Source of the DNA: an uncultured Ruminococcus sp. | GTDB lineage: Bacteria; Bacillota; Clostridia; Oscillospirales; Ruminococcaceae | Length of the DNA: 64,000 bases | Assembly: GCA_934474025.1 (NCBI GenBank) | Contig: CAKSMF010000003.1 | Location: 199,712 to 263,711, forward strand | Direction: 5' to 3' | Part shown: one piece after another, positions 49,337-58,090 of the stretch | Numbering within the stretch: position 1 is the stretch's first letter | Layout of the letters: every line of letters begins with the position of its first letter | Position numbers and translations under genes: made by a program | The notes under the pieces: generated by a model | Seen by the model: the letters and a program-made list of their open reading frames with translations, nothing else | What the model was told of the DNA's origin: nothing | The model's database searches: none

Positions 49337-49831
49337 TTATTCCTCCTCTTTTTTGAGATTAAATCTTTCTTTTTCATTCCGCTCCGCTTCCGACCTCGGA
49401 TACCTGTATCTCCACTGATCATACTCCTCACGGCTGATCTCCCCACCCCGGTACTTCTGAGCCATTTCCTCCCAGGGTTCGAGCAGACCTGTCATCTTCG
49501 CAAAGGTCGAGCCGTTCTGCCTGTTGATGCGGATACAGATCTCACCGTCCAGACGGTCGATCTTGAAGCCGTATAAGTCCTCTAAGGCAAACAGCGTGTG
49601 CATAAGACCTGTGTAGCTGTCGATGTTCGGGACGTTCAGAGCTTCGGTCGATACGTCAAGTGCGTCGGCAAGCAGTTCCACAAGATCAGCTTTAGGCGTT
49701 CTCGACCCCGATTCATACTGAGCCATACGAATATCGGCAGTCCGTTCCGAGAAGCCGACCTGCAAGCCTAAGAACTTCTGTGTCATACCTCTGAGGTTTC
49801 TGATAAACCTGATTCTTTCACCAATCGCCAT
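49337..49831 (-). CDS. XRE-family regulator of the integrated element
   Basis: The product is about 164 residues: an N-terminal helix-turn-helix (IGERIRFIRNLRGMTQKFLG, then RMAQYESGSRTPKADLVELLADALDV) and a C-terminal region DLYGFKIDRLDGEICIRIN then GEISREEYDQWRYRYP. Such proteins are typical of conjugative elements. ATG 49831 follows GGAGGAG. GC content is clearly higher than in neighbours. It is divergent from the excisionase-like and integrase genes. Confidence 0.85.
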   Translation of the reverse strand: MAIGERIRFIRNLRGMTQKFLGLQVGFSERTADIRMAQYESGSRTPKADLVELLADALDVSTEALNVPNIDSYTGLMHTLFALEDLYGFKIDRLDGEICIRINRQNGSTFAKMTGLLEPWEEMAQKYRGGEISREEYDQWRYRYPRSEAERNEKERFNLKKEEE

Positions 49832-50034
49832 ATTGTCTCCTCCATTTTCAAAAAGCATAGCACAGGATATACCTGCGCTGCCATATTTCACAAATCAATT
49901 ATAACATATATGTTTAGTGTTTGTCAAGATAGTAGAAATAAAAATGTTTAGTGATTCTATACTTGACATAACGGCATATGTTTAGTATAATAGAAATATA
50001 ACTTAACGAATTAGAGTTAAGTCGGAGGAAGGAG

Positions 50035-50247
50035 ATGCTCTTAATGACAGATAAAAATTTTATGAGAGTAGAAGATGTTGCCAGGGAGCTTGATGTATCC
50101 AAGTCCTATGCTTATAAGATAGTGCAGAAGCTCAACAAGGAGCTTGAAGCCAAGGGATATATCACGATCTCAGGCAGAGTGAACAGACAATACTTCCTCG
50201 AAAGGACTTGCTACGGCGGTTCTGCCGAGGACAGCGAAAGGAAGTGA
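50035..50247 (+). CDS. Small helix-turn-helix protein, excisionase-like
   Basis: The 70-residue protein has RVEDVARELDVSKSYAYKIVQKL, an excisionase/AlpA-type DNA-binding helix, and a basic wing. GGAGGAAGGAG precedes the start; ATG 50044 is an alternative. It lies 4 bp before the integrase gene, the standard xis-int order. Confidence 0.8.
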   Translation: MLLMTDKNFMRVEDVARELDVSKSYAYKIVQKLNKELEAKGYITISGRVNRQYFLERTCYGGSAEDSERK

Positions 50248-50251
50248 TACG

Positions 50252-50839
50252 ATGTCAGTTTATAAGGACGGCAGCAAGTGGCGTGTGATCTACCGCTACA
50301 CCGACAGCCGTGGAGAACGCAAACAGACACAGAAGCGTGGCTTCTCCACAAAGAAGGAAGCTCAGGCGTGGGAGCGTGAGCAGATGAACAAGACAGAATC
50401 GAGCCTTAATATGACCTTTGAGAGCTTTTCGGACATCTATTTCGATGATATGAAGAAGCGTTTGAAAGAGAACACATGGCACACCAAGGAGCATATTATC
50501 CGCACAAAGCTGATACCGTTCTTCGGGAAAAGAAAGATGTGTGACATTCAGCCCAAGGACGTGATAGCGTGGCAGAACGAAATGCTTGAAGGCTCGACCA
50601 AGACAGGCAAGCCGTATTCACCTGTGTATCTGAAAACGCTCCACAATCAGCTCAGTGCTGTGTTCAATTATGCGGTCAAGTTTTACGGACTTCCGAGCAA
50701 TCCCGCAGCCAAGGCAGGAAATATGGGAAAGGCGAAGAACCGTGAGATGCTCTTTTGGATGCAGGAGGAATACAAGCAGTTTTCCGAGGTCATGATGGAC
50801 AAACCAGTTGTAAATTTTCAAGCAAAACGTCAAAAATGA
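50252..50839 (+). pseudogene. Tyrosine recombinase (integrase), C-terminally truncated
   Basis: The 195-residue reading frame has the N-terminal arm-binding domain (MSVYKDGSKWRVIYRYTDSR, QKRGFSTKKEAQAWEREQ) and the SAM-like core-binding domain (TFESFSDIYFDDMKKRL ... LHNQLSAVFNYAV). Family homology stops at about MMDKP (near 50805), and the tail is unrelated. The whole catalytic domain with its R-H-R-Y residues is missing, replaced by the nested element. It cannot recombine on its own. Confidence 0.85.
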
Positions 50840-50930
50840 AAAAAGCCGGATAAAGCCGTGAAAAAGCGTGAAAAGTATGAAAAACTGCGGTACATAGCCG
50901 AATATTCAGTGGGATAAAATGAAAAAACTT

Positions 50931-51095
50931 GAAATTAAATATTTTAATCTGAAAAAATAAAAACCTCGATTTTGAACAAATAATCCATTTTCGAGGTTTT
51001 TTTAATTTTCCTTTAAAAATTGTTTAAATACCGTTTAAAAAGTATTTTAGAATTTTAAAAAGTCGTTTAAATGCCTAAATATAGCGTTTAAATTA
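50931..51095 (+). repeat. Left inverted end of the nested element
   Basis: AT-rich block with hairpin CCTCGATTTTGAACAAATAA (50963-50982) ... TTTTCGAGG and several GTTTAAA words. It is matched in inverted orientation by the right end. Confidence 0.7.
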
Positions 51096-51155
51096 AATTT
51101 ATAAATTTAAACAGACTTTTTTAAAATCTGTAAAAAACAACTTGAAAAGTTGAAA

Positions 51156-51219
51156 AATAGCTCTTGAACCTTTGAACAAAAGTGCATTTGCCTTTGAACT
51201 GGTTCAAGGGCTATTTTTA
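51156..51219. terminator. Terminator of the nested element's minus-strand genes
   Basis: AATAGCTCTTGAACC pairs with GGTTCAAGGGCTATT (one G-U pair), flanked by A and T runs on each side. Confidence 0.75.
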
Positions 51220-51249
51220 TACAAATTGTATTACTTGAGTGACGATGGT

Positions 51250-51518
51250 TTATGTATTAGATTTGTTATATTGCTCTTCAAAGTCATAAATCATTGTGAT
51301 TAATTTAGAACGTTCTTTCAGTGGAAGAGATTTAATGATTTTGGAAAGTTCCATGCGAATTTCATTTTCAACATCATCGCTATTAATCTGCACTTTAGAA
51401 TTGTCGCCAAGTTGAGTTCTTGTTTAGCCTGAATTTTTCCATCTTTACAAAGCGTCTTTATATAACGTTCAGAACAACATTTTAATTCTGCTGTTTCTTT
51501 TGCTGTAATATAGTCCAA
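51250..51518 (-). pseudogene. Frameshifted helix-turn-helix protein
   Basis: The first 40 codons read MDYITAKETAELKCCSERYI then KTLCKDGKIQAKQELN, an excisionase/MerR-like DNA-binding segment. The frame is then lost at about 51405. The other frame continues GDNSKVQINSDDVENEIRME, then KIIKSLPLKERSKLITMIYD, and stops at 51250. Joined, it is about 88 residues. A slippery run is not obvious at the break, so a real indel or an error is more likely than programmed shifting. Confidence 0.6.
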
Positions 51519-51615
51519 ATATTTTCTCCTTTCTGTCGGAACAGGTATGCCCCGACAAAAATTTTCTTTTAGGTATTGACATTTTTTTCATTTCGTGATA
51601 CACTTAAAACGTACA

Positions 51616-51969
51616 TTAAAGATAGAGTATTTCTTCCTTTAATGTGGCGTTTTCCAGTTTCAAGGTGTGAATTAACTCATCAAAGTTGTGACCTTGTAAC
51701 TGGATTTTTTCTAAGTGCTTAATCAGACGGCTGTTGATTTTTGCAAACTTCTGCTTGCTGATTTTCACGAACTGTGGAATTTCACTGTCCAGTCTGACTT
51801 CTGAAATAAATTCAGATGTTGACTGTTCAAGTTCAGTAAGTGTTCTGATTATCTTGTACTGTGCATCAATATTTTCACGGAGTTCGTCGCTCATAACCAT
51901 TCCAGCAAGAGAATTAACCGTTGAAGCCACGCTGTTCAGGTTCGCCTGCGCCTTGCATAAGTAGTTCAT
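51616..51969 (-). CDS. Uncharacterised helical protein of the nested element
   Basis: The 117-residue product starts at the ATG behind AGAGGTGAA. It is mostly helical (ENIDAQYKIIRTLTELEQST ... LIKHLEKIQ), with a C-terminal coil (TLKLENATLKEEIL). No family is recognised. Confidence 0.6.
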   Translation of the reverse strand: MNYLCKAQANLNSVASTVNSLAGMVMSDELRENIDAQYKIIRTLTELEQSTSEFISEVRLDSEIPQFVKISKQKFAKINSRLIKHLEKIQLQGHNFDELIHTLKLENATLKEEILYL

Positions 51970-52066
51970 ATTATTCACCTCTTTTCGATTTTCAAGATTC
52001 TTCAGCCTTTCGGCTGTGGGATGCAACTGATTCAGGCTCAGTCGCTCAGAAGCCTTATAGTAATAA

Positions 52067-52276
52067 TCAACGCATTAATGCTCTGCAAATATCGTTCATT
52101 ATCGCAACGCAAGAATCACCCCATACATTGATATATTGTTTGCGTCCGTTTACATAAGTTATACATACAAGTTCTTCACCGTTCGTATTAATGTATTCTA
52201 TTTTTTTAATTTTTTCTCTTGAATACATCACAAGGATTGTACTGAGTTTTTTTACAAACTCTTTCTTATTTTCCAT
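52067..52276 (-). CDS. Small uncharacterised protein of the nested element
   Basis: The 69-residue product MENKKEFVKKLSTILVMYSR... has a helix followed by three strands (KIKKIEYINTNGEELVCITY). AAAGGAGGCGG gives the start. No family is recognised. It follows the YozE-like gene by 14 bp. Confidence 0.6.
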   Translation of the reverse strand: MENKKEFVKKLSTILVMYSREKIKKIEYINTNGEELVCITYVNGRKQYINVWGDSCVAIMNDICRALMR

Positions 52277-52290
52277 GTTTCCGCCTCCTT

Positions 52291-52500
52291 TCATTCGTCA
52301 TCAGAAAATTCTTCTGAATCTTTGAATTCGTTCCAGCATTCCATTAAGGTATCTTCAAAGTCTGAAAAAATATTAAGATTATAACAGGCATATTTCAATA
52401 AATAATCTTTGACTTTTTTCATGTCATTGGCAAGGTCGCCTTTTTGAGTATCTTCTCCAAGGTATCTGCTGATAACATAATCAAGAAACGCTCGAATCAT
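52291..52500 (-). CDS. YozE-like small helical protein
   Basis: The 69-residue product has FLDYVISRYLGED...GDLANDMKKVKDYL and DTLMECWNEFK, which recalls the YozE SAM-like fold used by phages and firmicutes. The match is by pattern. AAAGGAAG precedes the start. Confidence 0.55.
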   Translation of the reverse strand: MIRAFLDYVISRYLGEDTQKGDLANDMKKVKDYLLKYACYNLNIFSDFEDTLMECWNEFKDSEEFSDDE

Positions 52501-52541
52501 AATAATCACTTCCTTTCAAGTCCTATGAAGGACTTATTTTT

Positions 52542-52751
52542 TTAGATTGCTTGCTTATCCTCGATGAGCAGGTAATCAATGCTTACTCTGAGTATTACGG
52601 CAATGCTTACAATCATCTGTGTCGATGGATTAAAGTCATCTTTTTCAAGACGTGAGATGTATGGCTGAGATGTCTGGGTTCTCTTTGCGAGTTCTACCTG
52701 CGTATAGCCAAGTTCTTTACGGCGGAGTCTTACTTTCTGTCCAAGTGTCAT
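52542..52751 (-). CDS. Small XRE regulator (Cro-like) of the nested element
   Basis: The 69-residue protein is almost entirely a helix-turn-helix domain: VRLRRKELGYTQVELAKRTQ, SQPYISRLEKDDFNPSTQMI. It is divergent from the next XRE gene, 165 bp away, as in a cI/cro-type switch. Confidence 0.85.
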   Translation of the reverse strand: MTLGQKVRLRRKELGYTQVELAKRTQTSQPYISRLEKDDFNPSTQMIVSIAVILRVSIDYLLIEDKQAI

Positions 52752-52924
52752 AAAATCACTCCTTTCTATTTACTTTTAAGATTCGTTATGATAAAATAAA
52801 TATGGGTTTTTATACCCTCAAATATTACCACCATTTATATTATAATCTAAAATTTTAGATTTATCAAGGACAATTTCTTAAATATTAGATTATTGTTAAA
52901 ATTACACAAAAGGAAGTGCTTAAT

Positions 52925-53287
52925 TTGACGATTACAGAAAGAATTTTTGTTGCTTTAGCACAAAAAAAACTATCTCAAAAAGAATTTGCTAAAAGAATAG
53001 AGGTGAATGAAAAAACTGTATCTGCATGGAAAAAAAATAATTCTTTGCCCCCAGTAGACAAAATATCTAAAATTTCAGATTGTTTAGGAGTAACTATAAA
53101 TTATTTGCTTACTGGAGAAGAAGAAAAACCTGTTATACAACAATCGCAAAATTTTCAACAGATTAATAGTCGTGAAAAAGAATTGTTGAAATATTTCAAA
53201 ATGTTATCAAATGAAGAACAAATTAGACTTATTGCCAGAGCCGAAGTATTAGCAGAACAGGCTAAGCTAGAAGAGAACGTCGGATGA
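52925..53287 (+). CDS. XRE regulator (CI-like) of the nested element
   Basis: About 120 residues: N-terminal helix-turn-helix (LAQKKLSQKEFAKRIEVNEK, SAWKKNNSLPPVDKISKISD) and a C-terminal helical region with EQIRLIARAEVLAEQA. TTG 52925 (MTITERIF) is preferred, as AGGAAG lies 9 bp upstream; a GTG at 52916 is immediately at the ribosome site. It faces away from the small XRE gene. Confidence 0.8.
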   Translation: MTITERIFVALAQKKLSQKEFAKRIEVNEKTVSAWKKNNSLPPVDKISKISDCLGVTINYLLTGEEEKPVIQQSQNFQQINSREKELLKYFKMLSNEEQIRLIARAEVLAEQAKLEENVG

Positions 53288-53479
53288 AACTGTTTACAAA
53301 AATAGATTGTAATTCCAAACATAAACCAACAAGATGAATATTTACTATTTGTATAAAAAAATAATGGGAACTTGTTCCCATTAAAATGTTTTTTAGTTCC
53401 CATATTCCCATATAATTTCAGCTTGTAAAAATTGATTTTTTCTGAGATATCAGAAAACCTTAAAAAATTTTCAAAATCA

Positions 53480-53635
53480 ATTTAAACGCTATATTTAGGT
53501 ATTTGCAACACTTTATTGAAATTTTGCAACGCTTTGAAACGCTGAATGTTGCAGAAAATTGAAAACCCTCGAAATTGGATTATTTGTCCAAAATCGAGGG
53601 TTTTTAAGTTTCACGTTAAAATATTTGATTTTTGA
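53480..53635 (-). repeat. Right inverted end of the nested element
   Basis: The inverted partner of 50931-51095: it holds ATTTAAACGCTATATTTAGG (53480-53499), the CCCTCGAAATTGGATTATTT...AAAATCGAGGG hairpin and TTAAAATATTTGATTT. It also contains extra TTGCAAC/GCAACG words not seen on the left. Confidence 0.7.
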
Positions 53636-53695
53636 TTTTTTCCTTGATTCAACTTTAAATATCACGTATTATAGGCATTTTTTAGACTAATCCAG

Positions 53696-54439
53696 TTGTT
53701 TCAAGTTCAATCAAGCCTATTCAACTTTTTTATGTTTTGCTTGATAGATTACAGTATCACTCAGGCTCTCAAAGAAATGGGGTATGGCGAGGGTAAACAG
53801 GCAATTGCCCGTTGGCGGGCTGCCGAGGTCGAGGTGCTGAATAAAATCTGCCTTGAACATGGTATCAAGCCTCTTGCTCCCGAAAAGGCGAGAGGGACGT
53901 TAGAGATACCTGAATACAAGGAGAAGCGCAGACAGGCAGATGAACTTGCTTTGCAAAACGCTCAGGTAGAAGCGGAGCTTGGCGAGAAGCGTGAAATACT
54001 CAAAGTTGTCAAGGAGAAAACTGCTAAACTTACAGAGATAGACGGTATCGAAACAGGCAAGACCGTATTCGGCGGTAAGGTCACAGTGTCGCAGGAGGAC
54101 TGGCAAAACGTCACTGATCTTGCAAAGAAAGAAGTTGCAACGCAGAAGCAGACCAAGAAGCTCCGCAAGGAACGTGATGAAGTTGTTCGGGAGCGTGACG
54201 AACTGAAAGCGAAGCTATCGGCAGTTTCCTCGGAGCTTGCTACATATAAGAAGAAAGAGGAGGATGCTCGTTATTTCTCCCGTGAGAAGATGAAAAAAGA
54301 AGCAACCCGAATCAGCCGTGAGGACGAGCTGTCACGTGAACTGAAAAAGGCTAAGGCTTTTATTTCTGCCTGCGGACTGAGTGCCGATTATCAGCAATTT
54401 AGGTATAACAGCACCACAAGAAAGAATGTGCTGGAATAA
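53696..54439 (+). pseudogene. MobV-family plasmid mobilisation relaxase, N-terminally truncated
   Basis: From DYSITQALKEMGYGEGKQAI (about 53747) on, the sequence matches the C-terminal half of MobV/Pre proteins: IARWRAAEVEVLNKICLEHG, then a long charged coiled coil (ELKAKLSAVSSELATYKKKE). The relaxase domain with its histidines and catalytic residue is missing. The residues before 53747 come from the junction with the nested element. GC content is high, like the integrase fragment. Confidence 0.8.
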
Positions 54440-54452
54440 GGAGGAAAACACT

Positions 54453-54857
54453 ATGATTATCAGAAGCAAAGACAAGGTTCAGGTAGGCGGCAAGAACAAG
54501 CCCGTATGGGTGCTCGACACCGATGCACTGACCGTCACCTACAACACACCCGATTCAGAGTCAAGCGTAACAACATTCAGCTCCGATCACATCAAGTATC
54601 ACCTGCACTATTCAGCGGAGTACCGTCCTGCAAGACTGAAAAAGCTCGTTAACGACGGTACGATACTCAGTTACTTGACCGAACTCGACTGTTCCATAAC
54701 GGAAGCCATTGAGCGTCAGGTCGGAAAGATGCTTGAAAATGATGTGGAGTATATCAGAGCCGTGGCGGTCAGGGATCTTGCAAAGGCGAGAGGTCTGGAG
54801 AATATGGATCGCTTGATCGCCAGAGATCCGGTGTATGCGGCTATGGTGTATGTGTGA
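54453..54857 (+). CDS. TnpV-like transposon-encoded protein
   Basis: The 134-residue product has HLHYSAEYRPARLKKLVNDG-TILSYLTELD and a helical end, a pattern like the TnpV proteins of Firmicute transposons (RYLKEYRP ... GKLNSYLADID). The function of TnpV is not known. AAGGAGG lies before the ATG. It follows the MobV fragment closely and shares its high GC content. Confidence 0.6.
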   Translation: MIIRSKDKVQVGGKNKPVWVLDTDALTVTYNTPDSESSVTTFSSDHIKYHLHYSAEYRPARLKKLVNDGTILSYLTELDCSITEAIERQVGKMLENDVEYIRAVAVRDLAKARGLENMDRLIARDPVYAAMVYV

Positions 54858-54998
54858 TGTGATTTAACGGAAAGGCAGTGTTTGAATATATCAGGCACTG
54901 TCTTTTTTGTAAAATTACGCTTATTTCGATTGACTTATTCACAAAAATACAGTATAATATAGATAATAAACTGGCGTTTGCACTAAAGGAGGGGTATC

Positions 54999-57359
54999 AT
55001 GGATAATAATGCAATTGAAGTAAAAGTAACCTCGGTTGAAATGGTTGCTCGTAATGATCTTGATGCTGTCATATATGACCTTGATAAGCAGATTGAACTT
55101 CTTTCGAGTCAGGCTGATAAATGGGATTATCTTGTGGCTGTTGCTTCCGGTATACTGTGTGGTATGCTTGATATAATATGGGTTGGAGATTTCAGCCTTG
55201 AAAATGGCAGAGCTTTCGCAAGCGATAAAGTTGATGGGTTTGTAGAAAAAACTGCGAATATACTCGGTTTTAAGGGCGATGATCTGAAAGATACTGTTAA
55301 GTTTCTGGAAGAAAAGTTTCCTATACCCAGCGACGGGAACACACCTGACTTCGGAGGAGGGTTGCAGCATCATCTCCGTGATTTCGCTCATCACCCTACG
55401 ATTGTTGGTCTTATCTTTTCTCTGCTGACACAGTTTACGGAAATGTCGTATGGAACAGATGCAAACGGCGTTTTCAAGGTAGTGCCTGTACTTGATAAGA
55501 GCAAGTTTTTCATAGGCAAGGACGTTCCTGATAAGCTGTTTAAAGGTACCGTTGTATGGTTCTTTCATCTTGTCAGCGATATGGCAGGTTCGAGCAGTAC
55601 GGCAGGTATCACAGGCGGTACAGGTATACCAGGACCAATACTTTCTCTTGCAAAAGAACTGTCAGCATTGCCTATCTTTCAAAATATGAAAATAGGTGAC
55701 CATAGGTTGTCTGTTTTTCTGTCAAAGGTGTTTAACGGAACATTATTCGCCCAGCACGATGAGAATGGAAAGATCATTAAAGATACGATTATCAAGTTTG
55801 ATCTGCGAGGAGAACTTGGTGCAGTTGTGGAGCTTGGAAAACAGGCGTTGCCTGTTATTGCAAATGATTGTATCGTTCGGAGCTTCTATTTTATTAGAAG
55901 ATTCTCACTTGCTTTGAAATCACTGAATTGCTCATCTATAGGAGATATTCACTTGAAAGATATAGATTGGGATAGCGTAAAGCCTTTTTGTAATCCGACT
56001 ATCACAAGAATGCTGACTATTTCAAGTGCTGTTTTCTCTACCATTGATATAGCAGAAGCAGTTATCTCACAAAAATACTTTGTATCCGTTAATTATGTTG
56101 GTGTCGGAAGATTTGCCGTTGCGATCGGCAGCGAGATAACGAATTATCTTAAAGTGCGTAATGTCAAGCTGATAAAGCAGATGTACGAGGATATTCGTCG
56201 CAATACTTTTACAGAAACAGATAATAACATTTATAATAGGATTGGAGACGGTATGGACATCGACAAATTCGGTTTGACCTTAGAGCAGACAGAGATATTA
56301 TATAACCTTGAAATGTACAAAACCGTTAATGATGTTAATCGCAACGGAAAGAAAGCTGACCTGAAAGGGCAATGGTTGGAAGAATGGAAACACTATATGG
56401 AAGAAGGCTTTTCTTCTTTTGTGGGAGATAAAGATGCCGTTCTTCATTGGTATACTGTCCAGAAGCTTCATGATGCAATCGGCGTCAATTCGCCTGAGTT
56501 GCCTTGGTTCAGATTGGTGCTGTTGGAAACAATGCTCTTTGAACCGTATTATCCTCTCAGTACTGAAATCGACAAGAAGGGAAATGAAGTTCCGAGTACA
56601 AAGTATAAGGAACTACATCTGCCGTTGGTTGGATATAGTAAATCAGACGGTGACAAGTTCCTTGATAGCTTTTTCAATGAGAGCTTTTATCAGAAAGGTT
56701 ATATCGCAAGGCTACGGAAATGTCATGATAAGGTTCTCCGTGAATTGAATGAAGTGCTAAAGACCGCTATTAAGAGTATTTCTATCACTGCGATAGTTAC
56801 CGTTGTTGCAATTGCAACCGCAGGAGCGTTCGCTCCCGCTATTGCCGTGGCTCTTGTAGGCTCGAATTTTGCAGGATTAAGCGGAGCTGCACTAACAAGT
56901 GCCTGCCTTGCGTATCTCGGTGGCGGAGCGATCGCCGCAGGTGGATTAGGAATGGCAGGAGGCACAATGGCAATTGTAGGCGGTGGTGCAGTACTCGGAC
57001 TTGGAGTTGGTGCAGGTATCGGTGGTGCATTAGGTGCTACAGGCGTCCTCGGAAAGAAAGATGCTATTCTGCAATCAACTAAACTTATGGTTTCTGTTCG
57101 GGAAATATTCCTTAATGACGAACATGATATAGAATACTCTAATACTGTATATGAGCAGTATGTTCAGAACATAACTGATATTGAAAAAGGACTTGTAGAA
57201 CTCAAACTCAAAGCCGATGTCGCTGACAAGGAAGAAAAGAAACAGCTCAAAAAGCAGATCAAGAACACTGAGGAAGCTGTACAAGCTATGAAAATTGCCA
57301 TGAAGAGTATGAACAAGTTCAATAGTTCTTTTGATTTGGGTGAGAATGTATCCGAATAA
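54999..57359 (+). CDS. Large glycine-rich membrane protein (element cargo, unknown function)
   Basis: The 786-residue protein has an N-terminal helical part with possible membrane segments (DKWDYLVAVASGILCGMLDI; GLIFSLLTQFTEM), a long middle region, and a glycine/alanine-rich hydrophobic hairpin (about residues 590-690: AIVTVVAIATAGAFAPAIAV, GGTMAIVGGGAVLGLGVGAG). A charged coiled coil (about 725-775) ends it. Closely similar proteins occur in integrative elements of Firmicutes, without known function. The layout, membrane-inserting Gly-zipper plus soluble sensor, would suit a defence effector, but that is inference. AGGAGGGG precedes the ATG. Confidence 0.75.
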   Translation: MDNNAIEVKVTSVEMVARNDLDAVIYDLDKQIELLSSQADKWDYLVAVASGILCGMLDIIWVGDFSLENGRAFASDKVDGFVEKTANILGFKGDDLKDTVKFLEEKFPIPSDGNTPDFGGGLQHHLRDFAHHPTIVGLIFSLLTQFTEMSYGTDANGVFKVVPVLDKSKFFIGKDVPDKLFKGTVVWFFHLVSDMAGSSSTAGITGGTGIPGPILSLAKELSALPIFQNMKIGDHRLSVFLSKVFNGTLFAQHDENGKIIKDTIIKFDLRGELGAVVELGKQALPVIANDCIVRSFYFIRRFSLALKSLNCSSIGDIHLKDIDWDSVKPFCNPTITRMLTISSAVFSTIDIAEAVISQKYFVSVNYVGVGRFAVAIGSEITNYLKVRNVKLIKQMYEDIRRNTFTETDNNIYNRIGDGMDIDKFGLTLEQTEILYNLEMYKTVNDVNRNGKKADLKGQWLEEWKHYMEEGFSSFVGDKDAVLHWYTVQKLHDAIGVNSPELPWFRLVLLETMLFEPYYPLSTEIDKKGNEVPSTKYKELHLPLVGYSKSDGDKFLDSFFNESFYQKGYIARLRKCHDKVLRELNEVLKTAIKSISITAIVTVVAIATAGAFAPAIAVALVGSNFAGLSGAALTSACLAYLGGGAIAAGGLGMAGGTMAIVGGGAVLGLGVGAGIGGALGATGVLGKKDAILQSTKLMVSVREIFLNDEHDIEYSNTVYEQYVQNITDIEKGLVELKLKADVADKEEKKQLKKQIKNTEEAVQAMKIAMKSMNKFNSSFDLGENVSE

Positions 57360-57382
57360 AGGGATGAAGGAGAGCCTATGTT

Positions 57383-57856
57383 ATGTCAACTTACGAAAAG
57401 CTAAGTGCCATGATTTCTGAAGATGAATTAGAAAGAATAGCCTTTCAGTTCAGAAAAGCTATAATTGAAGCAGTTGATTCTGGAACAATTCGAGAAATGT
57501 TATCATTTCCAATTGGATGCTGTACATATGCTTCCAATCTGCTTCAAAGGTATTTGTCAGAAAGAGGAATATTCACATGGTATATGTCTGGACAGTATGG
57601 ATATGGTTTCAACAGCGAAAGTCATGCTTGGCTTGAAACATATAACGGAATAGTTATTGATATTACGGGTGATCAGTATAAATATAAAGCGTTAATGTTC
57701 ACAACACCGGCTTATGTTGGTTTAAGAGCCGATGGCTTCCATGATAAGTTTAGGTTGAGTGCTCCTAAGGAATATTCTAATACTAAAGATCCTTTTGTAA
57801 GTTATAGCGATTTTGACAGACGATACGATGCTATGATGAGATATTATGTAGATTAG
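57383..57856 (+). CDS. Transglutaminase/papain-fold protein, partner of the membrane protein
   Basis: The 157-residue protein shows a Cys-His-Asp set in the order of transglutaminase-like proteases: PIGCCTYASNLLQRYL (C46/C47), ESHAWLE (H81) and VIDITGDQY (D93/D97). No signal peptide. It starts 24 bp after the large membrane protein gene, so the two are probably expressed together. The substrate is unknown. Confidence 0.7.
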   Translation: MSTYEKLSAMISEDELERIAFQFRKAIIEAVDSGTIREMLSFPIGCCTYASNLLQRYLSERGIFTWYMSGQYGYGFNSESHAWLETYNGIVIDITGDQYKYKALMFTTPAYVGLRADGFHDKFRLSAPKEYSNTKDPFVSYSDFDRRYDAMMRYYVD

Positions 57857-57914
57857 ATGTCTTTGTATATGCTTGACAGCTACTTTGATCTGCGCTATAC
57901 TCAATACGTCTACC

Positions 57915-57932
57915 GGCAACACAATGGCAACA
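57915..57932 (+). promoter_or_regulatory. Candidate integrase arm-type sites, right end
   Basis: Two GGCAACA repeats at 57915-57921 and 57926-57932, matching those at the left end. Confidence 0.5.
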
Positions 57933-58032
57933 AAAATTCAGATACTCCAAATCTGACAGACAACTGAGATAATAGAGATACCACGAGCGATAAAACTTAA
58001 CTAGAACCGGTTAAGATTACGGTTCAAGGAGC

Positions 58033-58046
58033 GAGTGGGAATAATA
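58033..58046 (+). repeat. Right attachment-site repeat (attR)
   Basis: GAGTGGGAATAATA, the same 14 bp as the guaA end. Host sequence and the native guaA terminator follow. Confidence 0.75.
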
Positions 58047-58090
58047 TTCCTATTTAAAAAAATAGCAATGTTTTTACATTATTGTATAAT

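Larger units (their letters stand above)
50931..53635. mobile_element. Nested 2.7-kb element with long imperfect inverted ends
   Basis: The left end (50931-51095) and right end (53480-53635) are inverted copies. Shared pieces include AAATATTTTAA, the hairpin CCTCGATTTTG...ACAAATAATCCA...CGAGG, and CCTAAATATAGCGTTTAAAT. Each end itself forms a hairpin around CCTCGA/TCGAGG. Inside are two divergent XRE regulators and four small genes, but no recognised transposase or integrase. It joins the truncated integrase to the truncated MobV gene, so an insertion with deletion, or recombination, has removed the DNA between. Confidence 0.65.
48352..58046. mobile_element. Integrated element at the 3' end of guaA (remnant ICE or mobilisable island), 9.7 kb
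   Basis: The direct repeat GAGTGGGAATAATA is found at the end of guaA (48352-48365) and at 58033-58046. Sequence between has foreign gene content: XRE and excisionase-like regulators, a tyrosine integrase fragment, a MobV relaxase fragment, a TnpV-like gene, and cargo. Parts of it (integrase, MobV, TnpV, XRE genes) are clearly richer in GC than the host. GGCAACA repeats near both ends look like integrase arm sites. The integrase is truncated, so the element is probably fixed. Confidence 0.8.
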
